The notes below the pieces were generated by a model. It was given only the letters and a program-made list of their open reading frames with translations. It made no database searches and had not been told where the DNA came from. Positions 9,001 through 19,116 of a stretch of 33,564 nt of DNA are shown one piece after another. The first letter of the stretch is position 1. Every line of letters starts with the position of its first letter. The stretch comes from Oehlia diaphana (lineage: Eukaryota; Glomeromycota; Glomeromycetes; Glomerales; Glomeraceae), in contig QZLH01001009.1 of the NCBI GenBank assembly GCA_003833135.1, positions 9,775 through 43,338 on the forward strand. The letters are read 5' to 3'. The position numbers and the translations under genes are program-made.

Positions 9001-9914
9001 TTTATACTTGTTATTCCATGGGCAATCAACTAAAATATTCACCGATGCCTTGGAAGCTCCCGAAGAGAGGGGAGCATCGGTGTATATGGAGTATTTATTA
9101 GATACCCATTTTATACTTTCTTATACTATTTTAATACCGGTGGAATATTGTTTCTATCTTTTTTGAAATATCAATAAGTGCCTATAAAAATTTTGGATAA
9201 TTCATAACTATTAAGAAATTAATATTACCCTAACGTTAATAGATATTTTTTTTTCATAATCAATACCAATTATTGGCCCCTACACAAATACTTCCATATT
9301 CCTGGAGCTTGAAAAACTTCAAAAAGAAAGTTTGGGGAACATCGGAATGATTAAATTTTTCCAAATTTAGATTGATTATATTTTGATAAATGAAAAATTT
9401 TTATTTTTCAATGAAACTTTAAAATAATCTCACGAAATGAAGAATTCTGTTATCCCAACACTTATCTTTTTTTTTATTATAATGTATATTGATTTTTTTT
9501 TAGACGTAATAATTTGTAACACCCTGTAACAACTACTAGTAATACTTTTATTAATGTGTAATGTTTGCAAGTATTATATTAAAAATTTAAAATATTTCGC
9601 ATATATATTAATTTTTTATTATAAATATTGATATATATATATATATTTTTATTAATATTTAATAATTTTAATACATAATATAATACTTCGCAAAACTTAA
9701 TGAATTATTATTTCGGCAATTTACAATTAATTTCGTCGTACTTTTATATGTACAATACCATTTCTCTTGGAGTAGTGTTAGCACAATCTTAAAAACACTT
9801 AACAGCGACATAAACAGTTCATAAATTTACTAGAAAAAGGTTAGAACCAAAATATGGCCAAAAAACAAAAAATATCAAAAGTTTTTTTTTGTGTTATTTT
9901 GTTAATTTAAGAGT
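9001..9914. other. AT-rich intergenic stretch with a possible inverted-repeat remnant
   Basis: A short hairpin lies at about 9040-9083 (ACCGATGCCTT pairing loosely with GGGAGCATCGGT). A diverged inverted counterpart (TTTGGGGAACATCGGAATG) lies at about 9330-9350, with ATATGGAGTATTT and its inverse AAATACTTCCATAT between them. This may be an old MITE of about 310 bp, but no target duplication is clear. 9480-9720 is runs of T and TA. No frame. Confidence 0.3.
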
Positions 9915-9923
9915 GAATATATC

Positions 9924-10419
9924 GGGTTTACCACAAAATCCTGACAATCCGGACAACTAGATCCTGACAAACTCAAATCCGTTGAAATAAAATCCCGATA
10001 GTCACAAATTCTGACAGTTAAAAAATTTTGACCGTCAAATTAAAAAAAAAAATTAAAAAAAAAATTATATAAATTTTTCATAATTTTAATGCAGTAGCGG
10101 GTTAATTTATTCAATATAATTAAAATATAATCTGTAAATTTTATTAATACCAGGCAATGTAAATTGTTTATTAATATTAATGCAAATTAACTAGTAACGT
10201 TACTATATTATTAATAGTTAAAAGGATTATTTACAGTATATTACTAGATTACTAAACTATTCCTTATCTTCTAAAATTAGAAATAATTGCATTAAAAAAA
10301 TTAAGTGATTTCAAATTCATCTGATCGAATCTCAGACAGGATTTTGGCTGTCAAGATTTTAGATCATCGAGATTCTGTGACTGTCAGGTGTCGATATTAT
10401 GGATGTCAGGATTTTTCTC
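9924..10419. mobile_element. MITE, 496 bp, with 9-bp target duplication (Mutator-like)
   Basis: A perfect 9-bp direct repeat, GAATATATC, flanks it at 9915-9923 and 10420-10428. The left end carries ACAAAATCCTGACAATCC and the right end, read inverted, GAGAAAAATCCTGACATCC. ATCCTGACA / CTGACAG words recur in both subterminal regions in inverted orientation. No coding capacity is seen. The 9-bp duplication points to Mutator-like transposase. Confidence 0.7.
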
Positions 10420-10428
10420 GAATATATC

Positions 10429-11939
10429 ATATATTTTTCAATATCGCGAAAAAAACCTTATAAAATTTATAAAAATCGTAAGTAAAAAATTCGAAGTTAA
10501 CTAAAATATAAGGTGGTTCCAAAGTAAAACTTTTTTTTGTCGTTCGTTATAAAATTTAATTAATCATATTTTGTAGAACGTCAAAATAATGTCACTTCCG
10601 TGCCGGATCTGCTGGATCTCCAAATTTAGTTAGAAAAAATAAATTTCAGTTTTTTGCAATAATATTTTTTATTATTTTTAATATACTAATTAAAATTCTT
10701 TTAAAATTTTGTACTCATGAGGATATTAAGTGTCGAAAAAATTTTATCCGTCATTTACGGAAAAATAGCTAAAAATCTAAGCAACTTCATGTTTTGAGGC
10801 TATAAATTCCGTGAATTTGATACATTTACGGAAATAATATGGAATATAAAAAACACGTAATAATTTTTTATAGGAATAATGAGTGTCGGGATTTCGAATT
10901 TTCGAATCAGGTTGTGAACGTAGGGTTTGTGATTCTGATCTTCGGGGTTTTTATAGTAATCCGTTATTTTCACAATAAATAGTATTAATTTAAGTCAATA
11001 AATCAAACCTTTCGATGAAACGATCCTGTCGGTGAAATGTACCGATGAAACAATTGTCGTTGAAATACTATAACAATCAATTGAATAAAATGAAGATAAA
11101 CATGATACAACAATAGCAAATTAACGTAATTTTACGGAAAAAAAGATGATTTGGGTATCTATATACTTTTTCATCGGAATTTGATCTTGCAAATTTTCGA
11201 CAATAAATTGTAAAAGTTTACGTATTCCACTAAAATTTCTAAAAGGTCGTTACACTTGCCGCCTAATTTTGTTTAAAAATCGTGAATCGTCACGTGTTCC
11301 GGTAAATCGAATTATTTACCAATAAATTCTGTTATGTCAAATTTATTTTAATATATGTGATTTGGTTCCGGAAAAAAGTTCCGGTATAAGGCCAGTTCCG
11401 GTTTATTGTAGTTCCGTTATATCGAATTTCACTGTGTAAATTTTATTATTCAAAAATAATAACTTCTATTTTAATATTTTTGATTTAATTTATAACCTAT
11501 AAGACAAAAAATAAATAAATAACTTAATATCAATATTAAACCTATCATTAGATATACTCAAATAGAGATTTTATTTAAACATACTGTAATTTACTTGTAA
11601 GATAACAAAATATCAATATTTAGTTTAGTATTTACAATTATTAATTATATAGGATGGGCTTTCTCTAAAAAGAAGTTCATTAATGCAGTTACGTGTAATT
11701 ACATTTTAAATAGTGAATGAGTTTAAAATAAATTTGATGTTTGTGGTAATATTTCATGATCAAATTTCAAATCAACTGAGAAAGAACTATTAGAAATAAT
11801 ATACGATCTAGACAAAAAATTGAACAGGACCTTAAGAATTTTATATTAAAACTATATTTTGTAATTTTTGACGTCATTTGGTATACTCAGAGTAATATAG
11901 GCTTAAGCGAAAATCGTATGATAACATATTTGTATACGT
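10429..11939. other. Gene-free stretch of old repeat sequence
   Basis: No frame is supported. Patches of higher GC (10590-10625, 10905-10950, 11280-11320, 11370-11420) look like decayed repeats. Around 11010-11070 GATGAAAC / GGTGAAATG / GTTGAAAT words resemble the termini of the GGTACATTTCG element family found further right. An isolated pogo-like terminus is annotated separately. Confidence 0.35.
11395..11434 (-). mobile_element. Isolated pogo/Fot1-like terminal sequence
   Basis: Read on the minus strand the segment begins CAGTGAAATTCGATATAACG and continues with GAACTACAATAAACCGGAAC. This resembles the CAGTGAAACCTCGATATAACG start of pogo-type Tc1/mariner elements. No partner end or TA duplication was found, so it is a remnant at best. 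Confidence 0.33.
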
Positions 11940-11948
11940 AATTTAGAC

Positions 11949-12434
11949 GGTTACGGTACATTTCGAAAGTGCAATTTATCGAATCCATTTCACCGAATCG
12001 TCGAATTTCATTTCGCTTTTTTCCAGGATATTATCACTTTAACATTCAAGTAACTGATATTAATTGTTAAGAAATAAATAAATAACATTATTTTCCTGAA
12101 AACATTTATTCACAAAAAGTGAGTAAAAAAAAAATTAATGACGAGATAGATAAATTTAATAAAAAATCATCGATAATTTCACGATTATGTTATGAGAACG
12201 TCTGAAACCATCGTCACGTGTTGGATACCAAGTTGTTGTAATTTGATAGCGATCACTTAACAGAGCTAATTTAAAAATTTTTCTAGAAAACATTTCTTAT
12301 ATATTTAGTATAAAAACAGTAAAATAACCAAATGGAATAAATAATTTTTCGGTGAAATGTCCATTCAACGAAATGTCCATTTGACAAAATGGCTTCGGAG
12401 AAATGTCCTTTCGGCGATCAAAAGTCCGGATACA
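11949..12434. mobile_element. MITE, 486 bp, with 9-bp target duplication; CGAAAT family
   Basis: A perfect 9-bp direct repeat, AATTTAGAC, flanks the element at 11940-11948 and 12435-12443. The left end starts GGTTACGGTACATTTCG, with CATTTCACCGAA further in. The right end, read inverted, has TATCCGGACTTTTGATCGCC, then GGACATTTCTCCGAAGCCATT and several GGACATTTC words. The left terminus is essentially identical to an end of the 142-bp element at 14507-14648, so the two are relatives. It encodes nothing. Confidence 0.7.
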
Positions 12435-12443
12435 AATTTAGAC

Positions 12444-13520
12444 TATAGTGGATAACAAAATTGTTTTATTTATTAAAATAAAATACATGTTTATTTGTAT
12501 TCAGAGTCAATAATTGAAAATGGCAACAATAAATTTCATGGTAAGAATTACTTATGATTAGAATTTTTGATAATTTTTATAATTATCTAATAGAAATAAT
12601 CAAATATTATTATTTTAAATACTTTTTCATTATTTTATTATCATGAAAAGGGTACAAGTGAAAAAAAAAAAAAAATTCGAATATGTTATTAACATCACTA
12701 ATGTCGTCTGATAAACAATACGTTAATTTCTTTTTCGATTTTTTTAATTTTTTTTTAATTTTAAATAATTTGGTATTATATCAATACTTATTAAAAAAAA
12801 AAATCTCTTAACCGTTAATGTAATTAGAATAAAAAATATTATGAAAATATTATAATATTATGTTATTGTTCTAAGATGATGACTAAGTACTTACGTAAAA
12901 AATTTTGAATATAGTGCATTCTTAATAATCAGTGGTACAAACTATAAAATCAGGTCAATACTATAAATTTTGTTCCTAAATTGTTTATATGAAAATTTAA
13001 TATAAAATTGTGATGGTAACAATTGTCATTAATGGGCTACAAAAATTATTTTACGTAATCAAAAAAAAAAAAAAAACTGGAAAAACCGGGAAAAATGATG
13101 GACAGATTGTCACATACAATAATTTTACTAACGGATGGTCGGTGCACCGAATCTGCCGATCGGAAGTAAAGGGAATACTAGAATAAAAAAAAATTTTTAA
13201 CCAATTAAAAATTTGGAAATATTTTACCGGTTAAATTAAAAAAAAAAAAAATTTTTAATTATGCACGTACATGACAATCTTTTTAATATTTGTTGTGTTT
13301 GTTGCTAAATTTTAAGATTAAAAATTTCCGAAAACCGTAAATATCACATAGCGCACAGATATAAAGATTTTACTTTACGCACGGGGCATGCCGGGAAATT
13401 CCTTTATTATTACATTACTTAACATAAATATGTAAGTTTAGTAACACAAACATCCATATGGCTTTTTATCGCTGACAAATTCTTATATAATGCAATTAAA
13501 CCCGTCGATGCAATGGTAAT
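12444..13520. other. Gene-free upstream region of the methyltransferase
   Basis: Mostly AT-rich with several A runs (12660-12675, 13064-13076, 13238-13250). A GC-richer patch at 13076-13170 (CTGGAAAAACCGGGAAAA, GGATGGTCGGTGCACCGAATC) may be a repeat remnant. No frame. Confidence 0.35.
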
Positions 13521-13521
13521 T

Positions 13522-13532
13522 CATATAAATAG
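13522..13532 (+). promoter_or_regulatory. TATA-like box of the methyltransferase gene
   Basis: CATATAAATAG lies about 110 bases before the ATG at 13638, the best TATA-like match in an AT-rich region. The spacing is plausible for a fungal core promoter, but chance matches are likely in such DNA. Confidence 0.35.
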
Positions 13533-13637
13533 ATATTGTAGACCCTTTATTTTTGACGAAGAAAAAAATATCTTAATTAGTTTAACTGCTTATTTAGTAA
13601 AAAATTATTAAAATTATATTTCACTTAAACTAAAATC

Positions 13638-15041
13638 ATGGGTAATATCAAATCACATTTAAAACATAAACGACCATCAATAAAAAAAATACCTGAATTT
13701 GACCATATAGAATCAGACCAAGAAAAAAATGAGAAGCTAATTGACTATTATTTATCGACTAGCATCGATTCTATTGATAGATTACATATATATCATTTTC
13801 TTAGAGCATATATATTTCAAAGTAGCTTTTCTTCCCCGGTTGAGGATAAATTAATTGAAGGAGGGTGTAAGGTTTTAGATGTTGGGTAAGTGATATCATA
13901 TCTTTAAAGTTAATAATTTCTAATATTCGAGGAATTAAATGATACATATATTTTAAAGATGTGGAGCTGCGACGTGGTTATTAGATTTATCAAGTAAATA
14001 TGAAACTTCTTATTTTTATGGAGTTGATATTAAACCAATATATCCACAAGAGGTAATAAAATTATAAATTTTATTTTATTATGAAGAAAAACCCGAAATT
14101 TTGATCCTTTTTAATCTATAAAATTTGATAGATAAAACCACATAATCTTGAATTCATCGAAGCTGATGTAACTAATCGATTATCATTTCATGATAACGAA
14201 TTTGATTTTACACATCTAGAAAATATGAGTTTTGTATTTACACCAGATCAATGGGATTTCATTCTTTCTGAGCTCGTGAGGTATTTCTTTTTTTTTTTCA
14301 AAGAAAAAAAATAATTATTATCGACAATTCGACATGTATGAGACGTTGCAAAATTGCGTACACTGATTTATATAATTTTTACAGAGTAACGAAACCAGGT
14401 GGATACATTGAAATATCTGATAGACGTAATGGTTATATTGGCGAAGGTCCAATTTTTCGTAAATTAACGGATGCAAGTAATTATATTGATATTCATCTTA
14501 ATTCATGGTATCGGGACATTTCGCCGAAAGCCATTTCGCCGAAAAATAAACTCTGGCCGAGTTATTTATAATTCTGCATAATGTTGGCTCTATTTTTCGG
14601 CGAAACGTCCTTTCGGCGAAACGGCTTTCGGCGAAATGTACCGTAACCCTTAATTCATGTATTATGTGTAATATAAATTATTAATTTTATTTTTTATAAT
14701 TTATTATAGTTTGGTCAACATATTCAAAACGAAATATTGATGTTAAATTGGTGTATAATCTAGATTCAAAATTTGAATTACAACCAAATATAGGAAAAGT
14801 TCATCGAGTTGAAAAAGATCTTATTATAGGTCCAAATGGTGATAAAATTGGTTTAGTTTTTCAAGATTTGACTTTTTCTTATCATAAATCAGAATTATCA
14901 ATTAAGGTTTTAAGTGAGGAAATGGGAATTTCTGAAGAAGAATACAAAAATATGGTGGAAAATCTAGTTGAAGAATTTAAACAAACTAGTACTGAGAGTG
15001 TTCATGTCAGATTTTGGACCCAAAAACAATTATCTGAATAA
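13638..15041 (+). CDS. SAM-dependent methyltransferase, five exons, MITE in intron 4
   Basis: Best model: exons 13638-13885, 13959-14052, 14132-14280, 14385-14476 and 14710-15041, giving 304 aa in one frame. Introns are 73, 79, 104 and 233 nt; donors are GTAAGT, GTAATA, GTATTT and GTAATT. The protein has class I methyltransferase motifs: VLDVGCGAATWLLDL (motif I, about residues 79-93) split by intron 1, GVDIKP with the acidic SAM-ribose residue, EADVT, and KPGGYIEISD. The C-terminus contains KVHRVEKDLIIGPNG and MGISEEEYKNMVENL. The N-terminus MGNIKS fits an N-myristoylation signal (MGxxxS), suggesting membrane tethering. The substrate is unknown; the family is abundant in Glomeromycetes. Intron 4 carries a 142-bp element. 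If intron 4 is retained, the frame ends at the TAA at 14569. An alternative donor at 14659, right after the element, keeps the element in the exon and also meets that stop. Confidence 0.82.
14507..14648. mobile_element. MITE, 142 bp, 10-bp target duplication, inside methyltransferase intron 4
   Basis: The left end reads GGTATCGGGACATTTCGCCG and the right end, inverted, GGTTACGGTACATTTCGCCG; both continue AAAGCC(A/G)TTTCGCCGAAA. CTTAATTCAT is duplicated exactly at 14497-14506 and 14649-14658 (11 bp if the next G is counted). TTTCGGCGAAA words are repeated and self-complementary throughout. The 9-11 bp duplication suggests Mutator-like mobilisation. It is related to the element at 11949-12434 by its terminus. 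Confidence 0.82.
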
Positions 15042-15881
15042 CAAGTCATGATTAAAAATTTTTATGTATTAATATTTAATTTAGAATATTTAATGCAAAT
15101 GAATATTAATTTAGTATACTTCATACTTTAATGGAAAATTACAATAAAAAATTGTGATCTAATTTATCTATACCAAGTTTTTTATATACCTTTATAGTGG
15201 TGACAGGATTATATAAGCGAAAATATTAATAATTGAAATTTGGGAAGTTACAAAATATTAAAAATATTATAAATTACTAATAATAATAACACATATGAAC
15301 GTTATTAACTCGTGTTTATTAGTTAGATTATAATGCTGGTCAAGCTTCTAATTTTGGCCTGCGTTATGCTAAACAAAATTCAGCAAACCTATAATTAGTA
15401 AGAAATTGCGGTTCGGTTTTATTTTTGCATATTTATCCCTTTCGGTAATTTAATTTTTTATTGTAAAATACAATTGACAAACCGACTTAACTTTTAATTT
15501 TATCAATCACATGACATCATATATCTCTCCTTGAGGCGTAGAACGGTAATTTTGCTATAAAAGCTAATGACATAATACTATCATGACGTGGCCAAAAATT
15601 TATATTATAGTTACTTTAATAGTTTGTTTTATTGATTATTAATGTTATAATTCAGTTTGCAGACAAGTAAACTAAATCTTTCCGTCCGGCACGTGACGAT
15701 GTACAATAACACTTCGGACTTTATTGCATCAGTCACGCAAGATCATGTTATTACTTATTATATTAAAGGATTAATTATAGTCATATTAGTCATATTTAGC
15801 CGAAAATTTAATCATTTAGCCATAAACAAAAAAAATATCAGTCCGACAAAATTAGCATGATTCTATAGACCGACCAACTTA
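15042..15881. other. Gene-free stretch with possible repeat remnants
   Basis: AT-rich, with GC-richer patches at 15340-15375, 15525-15550 and 15680-15740. Short frames here lack support. GTCCGACAAAATTAGCATG near 15841 and its loose inverse near 15350-15370 (TTTTGGCCTGCGTTATGCTAA) might mark element ends, but the match is weak. Confidence 0.3.
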
Positions 15882-16460
15882 ATCTCTTTTTTTTTCATCT
15901 TTTTTTTTTCCTCGTCTTTTTTTTTAGGCTTTCTTCATCATCTTTTTTTTCGCCGTCTTTTTTTTCATCCTGGCTTTCTTTATCTTCTTTTTTTTTCATC
16001 TTTTTTCATCATCTTTTTTTAGGCTTCCTTTATCTTTTTTTTTCGTCATCTTTTTTTTTCATCCTGGCTTTCTTTATCTTCTTTTTTTCATCATTTTTTT
16101 TCGTCATATTTTTTTTTAGGCTTTATCTTTTTTTTTAAGCTTTATCTTTTTTTTCGTCATCTTTTTTTTTAGCTTTATCTTTTTTTTTAAGCTTTATCTT
16201 TTTTTTTCGTCATCTTTTTTTTTTAGGTTATATCTTTTTTTTTTAGACTTTATCTTTTTTTTAGGCTTTATCTTTTTTTTTTAGGCTTTATCTTTTTTTT
16301 AGGCTTTATCTTTTTTTTTTTAGGCTTTATCTTTTTTTTAGGCTTTATCTTTTTTTTTAGGCTTTATCTTTTTTTTTAAGCTTTATCTTTTTTTTTCGTC
16401 ATCTTTTTTTTTAGGCTTTATCTTTTTTTTTCATCATCTTTTTTTTTAGGTCTATCTTCT
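15882..16460 (+). repeat. Pyrimidine-rich minisatellite, (T)nAGGCTTTATC and (T)nCGTCATC units
   Basis: Units of about 17-20 bp, mainly a run of 7-11 T followed by AGGCTTTATC, AAGCTTTATC, CGTCATC or CATCCTGGCTTTCTTTATC, repeat for almost 580 bases. The + strand is nearly free of A runs. The array is heterogeneous at the left and more regular between about 16100 and 16400. Confidence 0.92.
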
Positions 16461-16623
16461 CTCGTATAGTTCTTTTTTATTATTAGGGGAAATGATCTGA
16501 CATGTCCTGGAAAGATGAAATGGTGAAAGAATTAGGTCTTCTCTTAGGCTCCTTTTCTTTACATTCTCCTTTAGGTATGTGTTGGGAGTGTGGATTGGGA
16601 GTATGAGTTGGGAGTGTGCACAT

Positions 16624-17432
16624 ATTTCTTAGAGGAGTTCTTGAAATAAAGTGCGTATCAAGTATTAAAAATATGAAATTTTTTTTTGATGTTCATACTT
16701 GTTAACTGACATCTTATCATTGGACTGTATTTATTCCTTTTTTTATTTTTTAGTTACAGGAATATTTTGTATTGAAATACTGGACAACAGATGAAAATTC
16801 TCTGAATAGAGCATTACTGATTTTTTTAGATGAGTGTAAATGGTTCAAGAGACTTTAAAAGAGGTGTGTATTTTTTTATTTGCAAAGTGGGTAACTTCCT
16901 AAGTCAAAATTAGAACGGATAACTCAATTGAGTCGGGGAGTTCACAAATTTTACTTAGGAGGGTACTGGATTTGTTTGTTTGGGTTGGGTAAGGGTGAGC
17001 AAAGTGGGTAACTCCTAGGAAAATCTAGAACGGATAACTCAATTGAGTCGGGGAGTTCACAAGGTTGACTTAGGAGAATTACCTGCTTTTTCTTTATTTT
17101 ATTTTTATTTTTATTTTTTTATCCCTTTTTTTTTATTTCTCTTGTTCACTTGATAACCAACTCAAGCAGATAATATCCTACTTTGTTGTTAGTAAAGTCT
17201 GCTAATTCTAAAGGAGGAATTGGCTATGTCTTCTTTATGATTAAATAAAAATTTAGCACACTATTAATTATTTTTCTTTCTCATAATAGGTAAATGCAGA
17301 ATGAAGAAATTTCCTAGAGGAGTTTTTTAAAAAAGTGCATATTAAGTATTAAAAATGTGAAATATTTTTTTTTTTTTGATGTTTATATTTTATATTTGTT
17401 ATCTGACTTCTTATCATTGGATTGTATTTATA
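16624..17432. repeat. Pair of diverged 110-125 bp direct repeats
   Basis: The segment 16624-16733 (ATTTCTTAGAGGAGTTCTTG, then AAGTGCGTATCAAGTATTAA, ending TTATCATTGGACTGTATTTA) recurs at 17308-17432 (ATTTCCTAGAGGAGTTTTTT, AAGTGCATATTAAGTATTAA, TTATCATTGGATTGTATTTA). The two flank about 570 bases containing the paired hairpin units. They could be terminal repeats of a small retroelement or a local duplication. I see no TG..CA ends. Confidence 0.7.
16882..17083. repeat. Two tandem copies of an 85-bp hairpin unit
   Basis: Copies at 16882-16966 and 16999-17083 share GAACGGATAACTCAATTGAG and TCGGGGAGTTCAC. Each has self-complementary ends (GTAACTTCCTAAGTCAAAATT against AATTTTACTTAGGAGGGTAC) around the perfect 12-bp palindrome ACTCAATTGAGT, so each can fold into a long hairpin. 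Confidence 0.8.
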
Positions 17433-17439
17433 GAGAATT

Positions 17440-17984
17440 CATTGATAATTTTTTTTTTTTTTTTTTGTAGAATATTATTTTGAATTTTTTTAATAGGGAA
17501 GGTTATTTTTGATAGATAATTTCGTTAGAAAATTCTTTTAACAAGTGAGATATTTTTTTGATAGAGAATTTCATTAAAGAATTTTTCTTTAATAGATTTC
17601 ACAGAGAATTTTTTTTTTTGATAGAAATTTTATCAGAATTTTTTTTTAATAAGTAATTTCGTTGGTGTATTTTAACAGGGAGATTTTTTTTTATAGGGAG
17701 TTTTTTTTTTTTTTTTTTTTGATATAGAAATTCTTTTGAGAATTTTTTTTAATAAATGTAAGAATCTCTGAATTTTTCTTTAATCTGGGATATTTTTTAT
17801 TGATTGAGAATTTCATTAAAGAATTGTTTGTTGAAAATTTTTTTTAAGAATTTTGTTCAGAAACCTTAATAGAAAATTTTATTGAAAATAGTTTTTTTTT
17901 AATAAGTGTATCAAGAATTTTGGCTTGAAAATTTTTTTTTTAATAAAGAATTTCATTAGAGATCTTTTTTTTATAAAAAATTAA
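17440..17984 (+). repeat. T-rich degenerate repeat region
   Basis: Runs of 7-19 T alternate with GAATTTCATTAAAGAAT / AATAAGT / GATAGAGAATTTC words. This is a diverged minisatellite with no stable unit and no frame. Confidence 0.75.
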
Positions 17985-18039
17985 TTGAAATTTATTGGAA
18001 AATTTTTTGTTAAATTTTACAATTTTAATATATTTTTAC

Positions 18040-18310
18040 TCCTCTTCATCTTCCCATCACTTCTTTTCATCTCCCATCACTCCCTTTCATCTCCCATCAC
18101 TCCCATCACTTCTTTTCGTTCCTTTTTGTCTCACATCACTCCTCTTCGTCTCCCATCACTTCTTTTCGTCTCTCATCACTCCTCTTCATCTTCCCATCAC
18201 TTCTTTTCGTTCTATCACTCCTCTTCATCTTTACATTACTTCTTTTCGTCTTCCATCACTCCTTTTTATCTCTCATCATGTCCTATTTCTCCTTTTTGTT
18301 TCCTATCACT
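18040..18310 (+). repeat. CT-rich minisatellite, CATCACT(C/T)CTTTTCGTCTC-type units
   Basis: About eleven imperfect units of 18-25 bp combine TCCCATCACT with CCTCTTCATCT or TCTTTTCGTCT. The apparent open frames across it (Ser/His/Phe-rich) are a by-product of the repeat. It closes the pyrimidine-rich field that began at 15882. Confidence 0.88.
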
Positions 18311-18449
18311 TCTCATTACTCTTTTTTACTCCCTTTCATCTTCTATTACTTTCTATTACTCCATTGTTATTTCATTTTTATTAGCATCTTTCTCCTTGAT
18401 TATTGTAATTTACTTATCTTTTTTATTTATTGTTATCTTCTAAAAAAAA

Positions 18450-19116
18450 AAATGCTGCAAAATTCGTTGTAAAATTCCATTATACATCAAATCAACTAAA
18501 TTAATTAAATTATTAGTATTCACAAAAATTCAAAGATAGTAATGTTAAATTAATTTCTAGTAATATAGTAATAAGAATGAATATAAAGTCTTAAAGCATG
18601 GTCTGCATTAGTCTTACGATATACAGATATTTATTGTACGGTGGTAATTACGGCAACAAATATAAATACAACACCGTAAATTATCAATAATCAACTAAAA
18701 GAAATTTCATATGTTTAATAAGAATTTTCTTTGTTTTTTTTTTTTTTTTTTTTTTTTGAAGACCTTTATGCATCTTTATTGCATGATTAACATCATAATT
18801 TATTGTTTTAATCGCTCATTATTAATTAAATAATAATTCTAATGAGAGTTCAAAAAAGGAAGTTATAATATTTTATGGTCAATTAAATTTCCTTTTCGAA
18901 TTTCAATTACAACAATAATTAATAATTAAATATGTTTGAAATTGTTGAAATTGTTGAAATTTCCTTTTGAATTTCAATGGCGCATATATATCATTAACTC
19001 AGAAATATGATATGATGTGGTACAACATTATTTGTGCTACTAGTATTTCATAAATATTGTAAATATCGTATTGAATTTCAAACACTATACTTTCCCCTCT
19101 TTTTAATAAAAAAAAA
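18450..19116. other. Upstream region of the F-box gene
   Basis: AT-rich and includes a T run of about 22 bases near 18735-18757. AAATTTCCTTTT(C/G)GAATTTCAAT occurs twice, near 18888-18907 and 18957-18977. The sequence before the ATG is CCCCTCTTTTTAATAAAAAAAAA. No other gene. Confidence 0.4.

Noticed and set aside
9600..9660. TA-rich run considered as an origin or promoter
   Set aside because: Simple TA repeats are expected at this base composition and nothing else supports function.
14507..14571. Reading the methyltransferase as truncated by the MITE (premature stop at 14569)
   Set aside because: The GTAATT donor at 14477 gives an in-frame splice that removes the element, so an intact protein is the simpler model; truncation remains possible only with retention.
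15657..15860. 67-codon plus-strand frame
   Set aside because: AT-rich, no domain, lies in repeat-like sequence with TTGCAG before it and no promoter context.
17985..18472. Long overlapping open frames, Ser/His/Phe-rich
   Set aside because: They arise from the CT-rich minisatellite, which is open in all three frames; composition is that of the repeat, not a protein.
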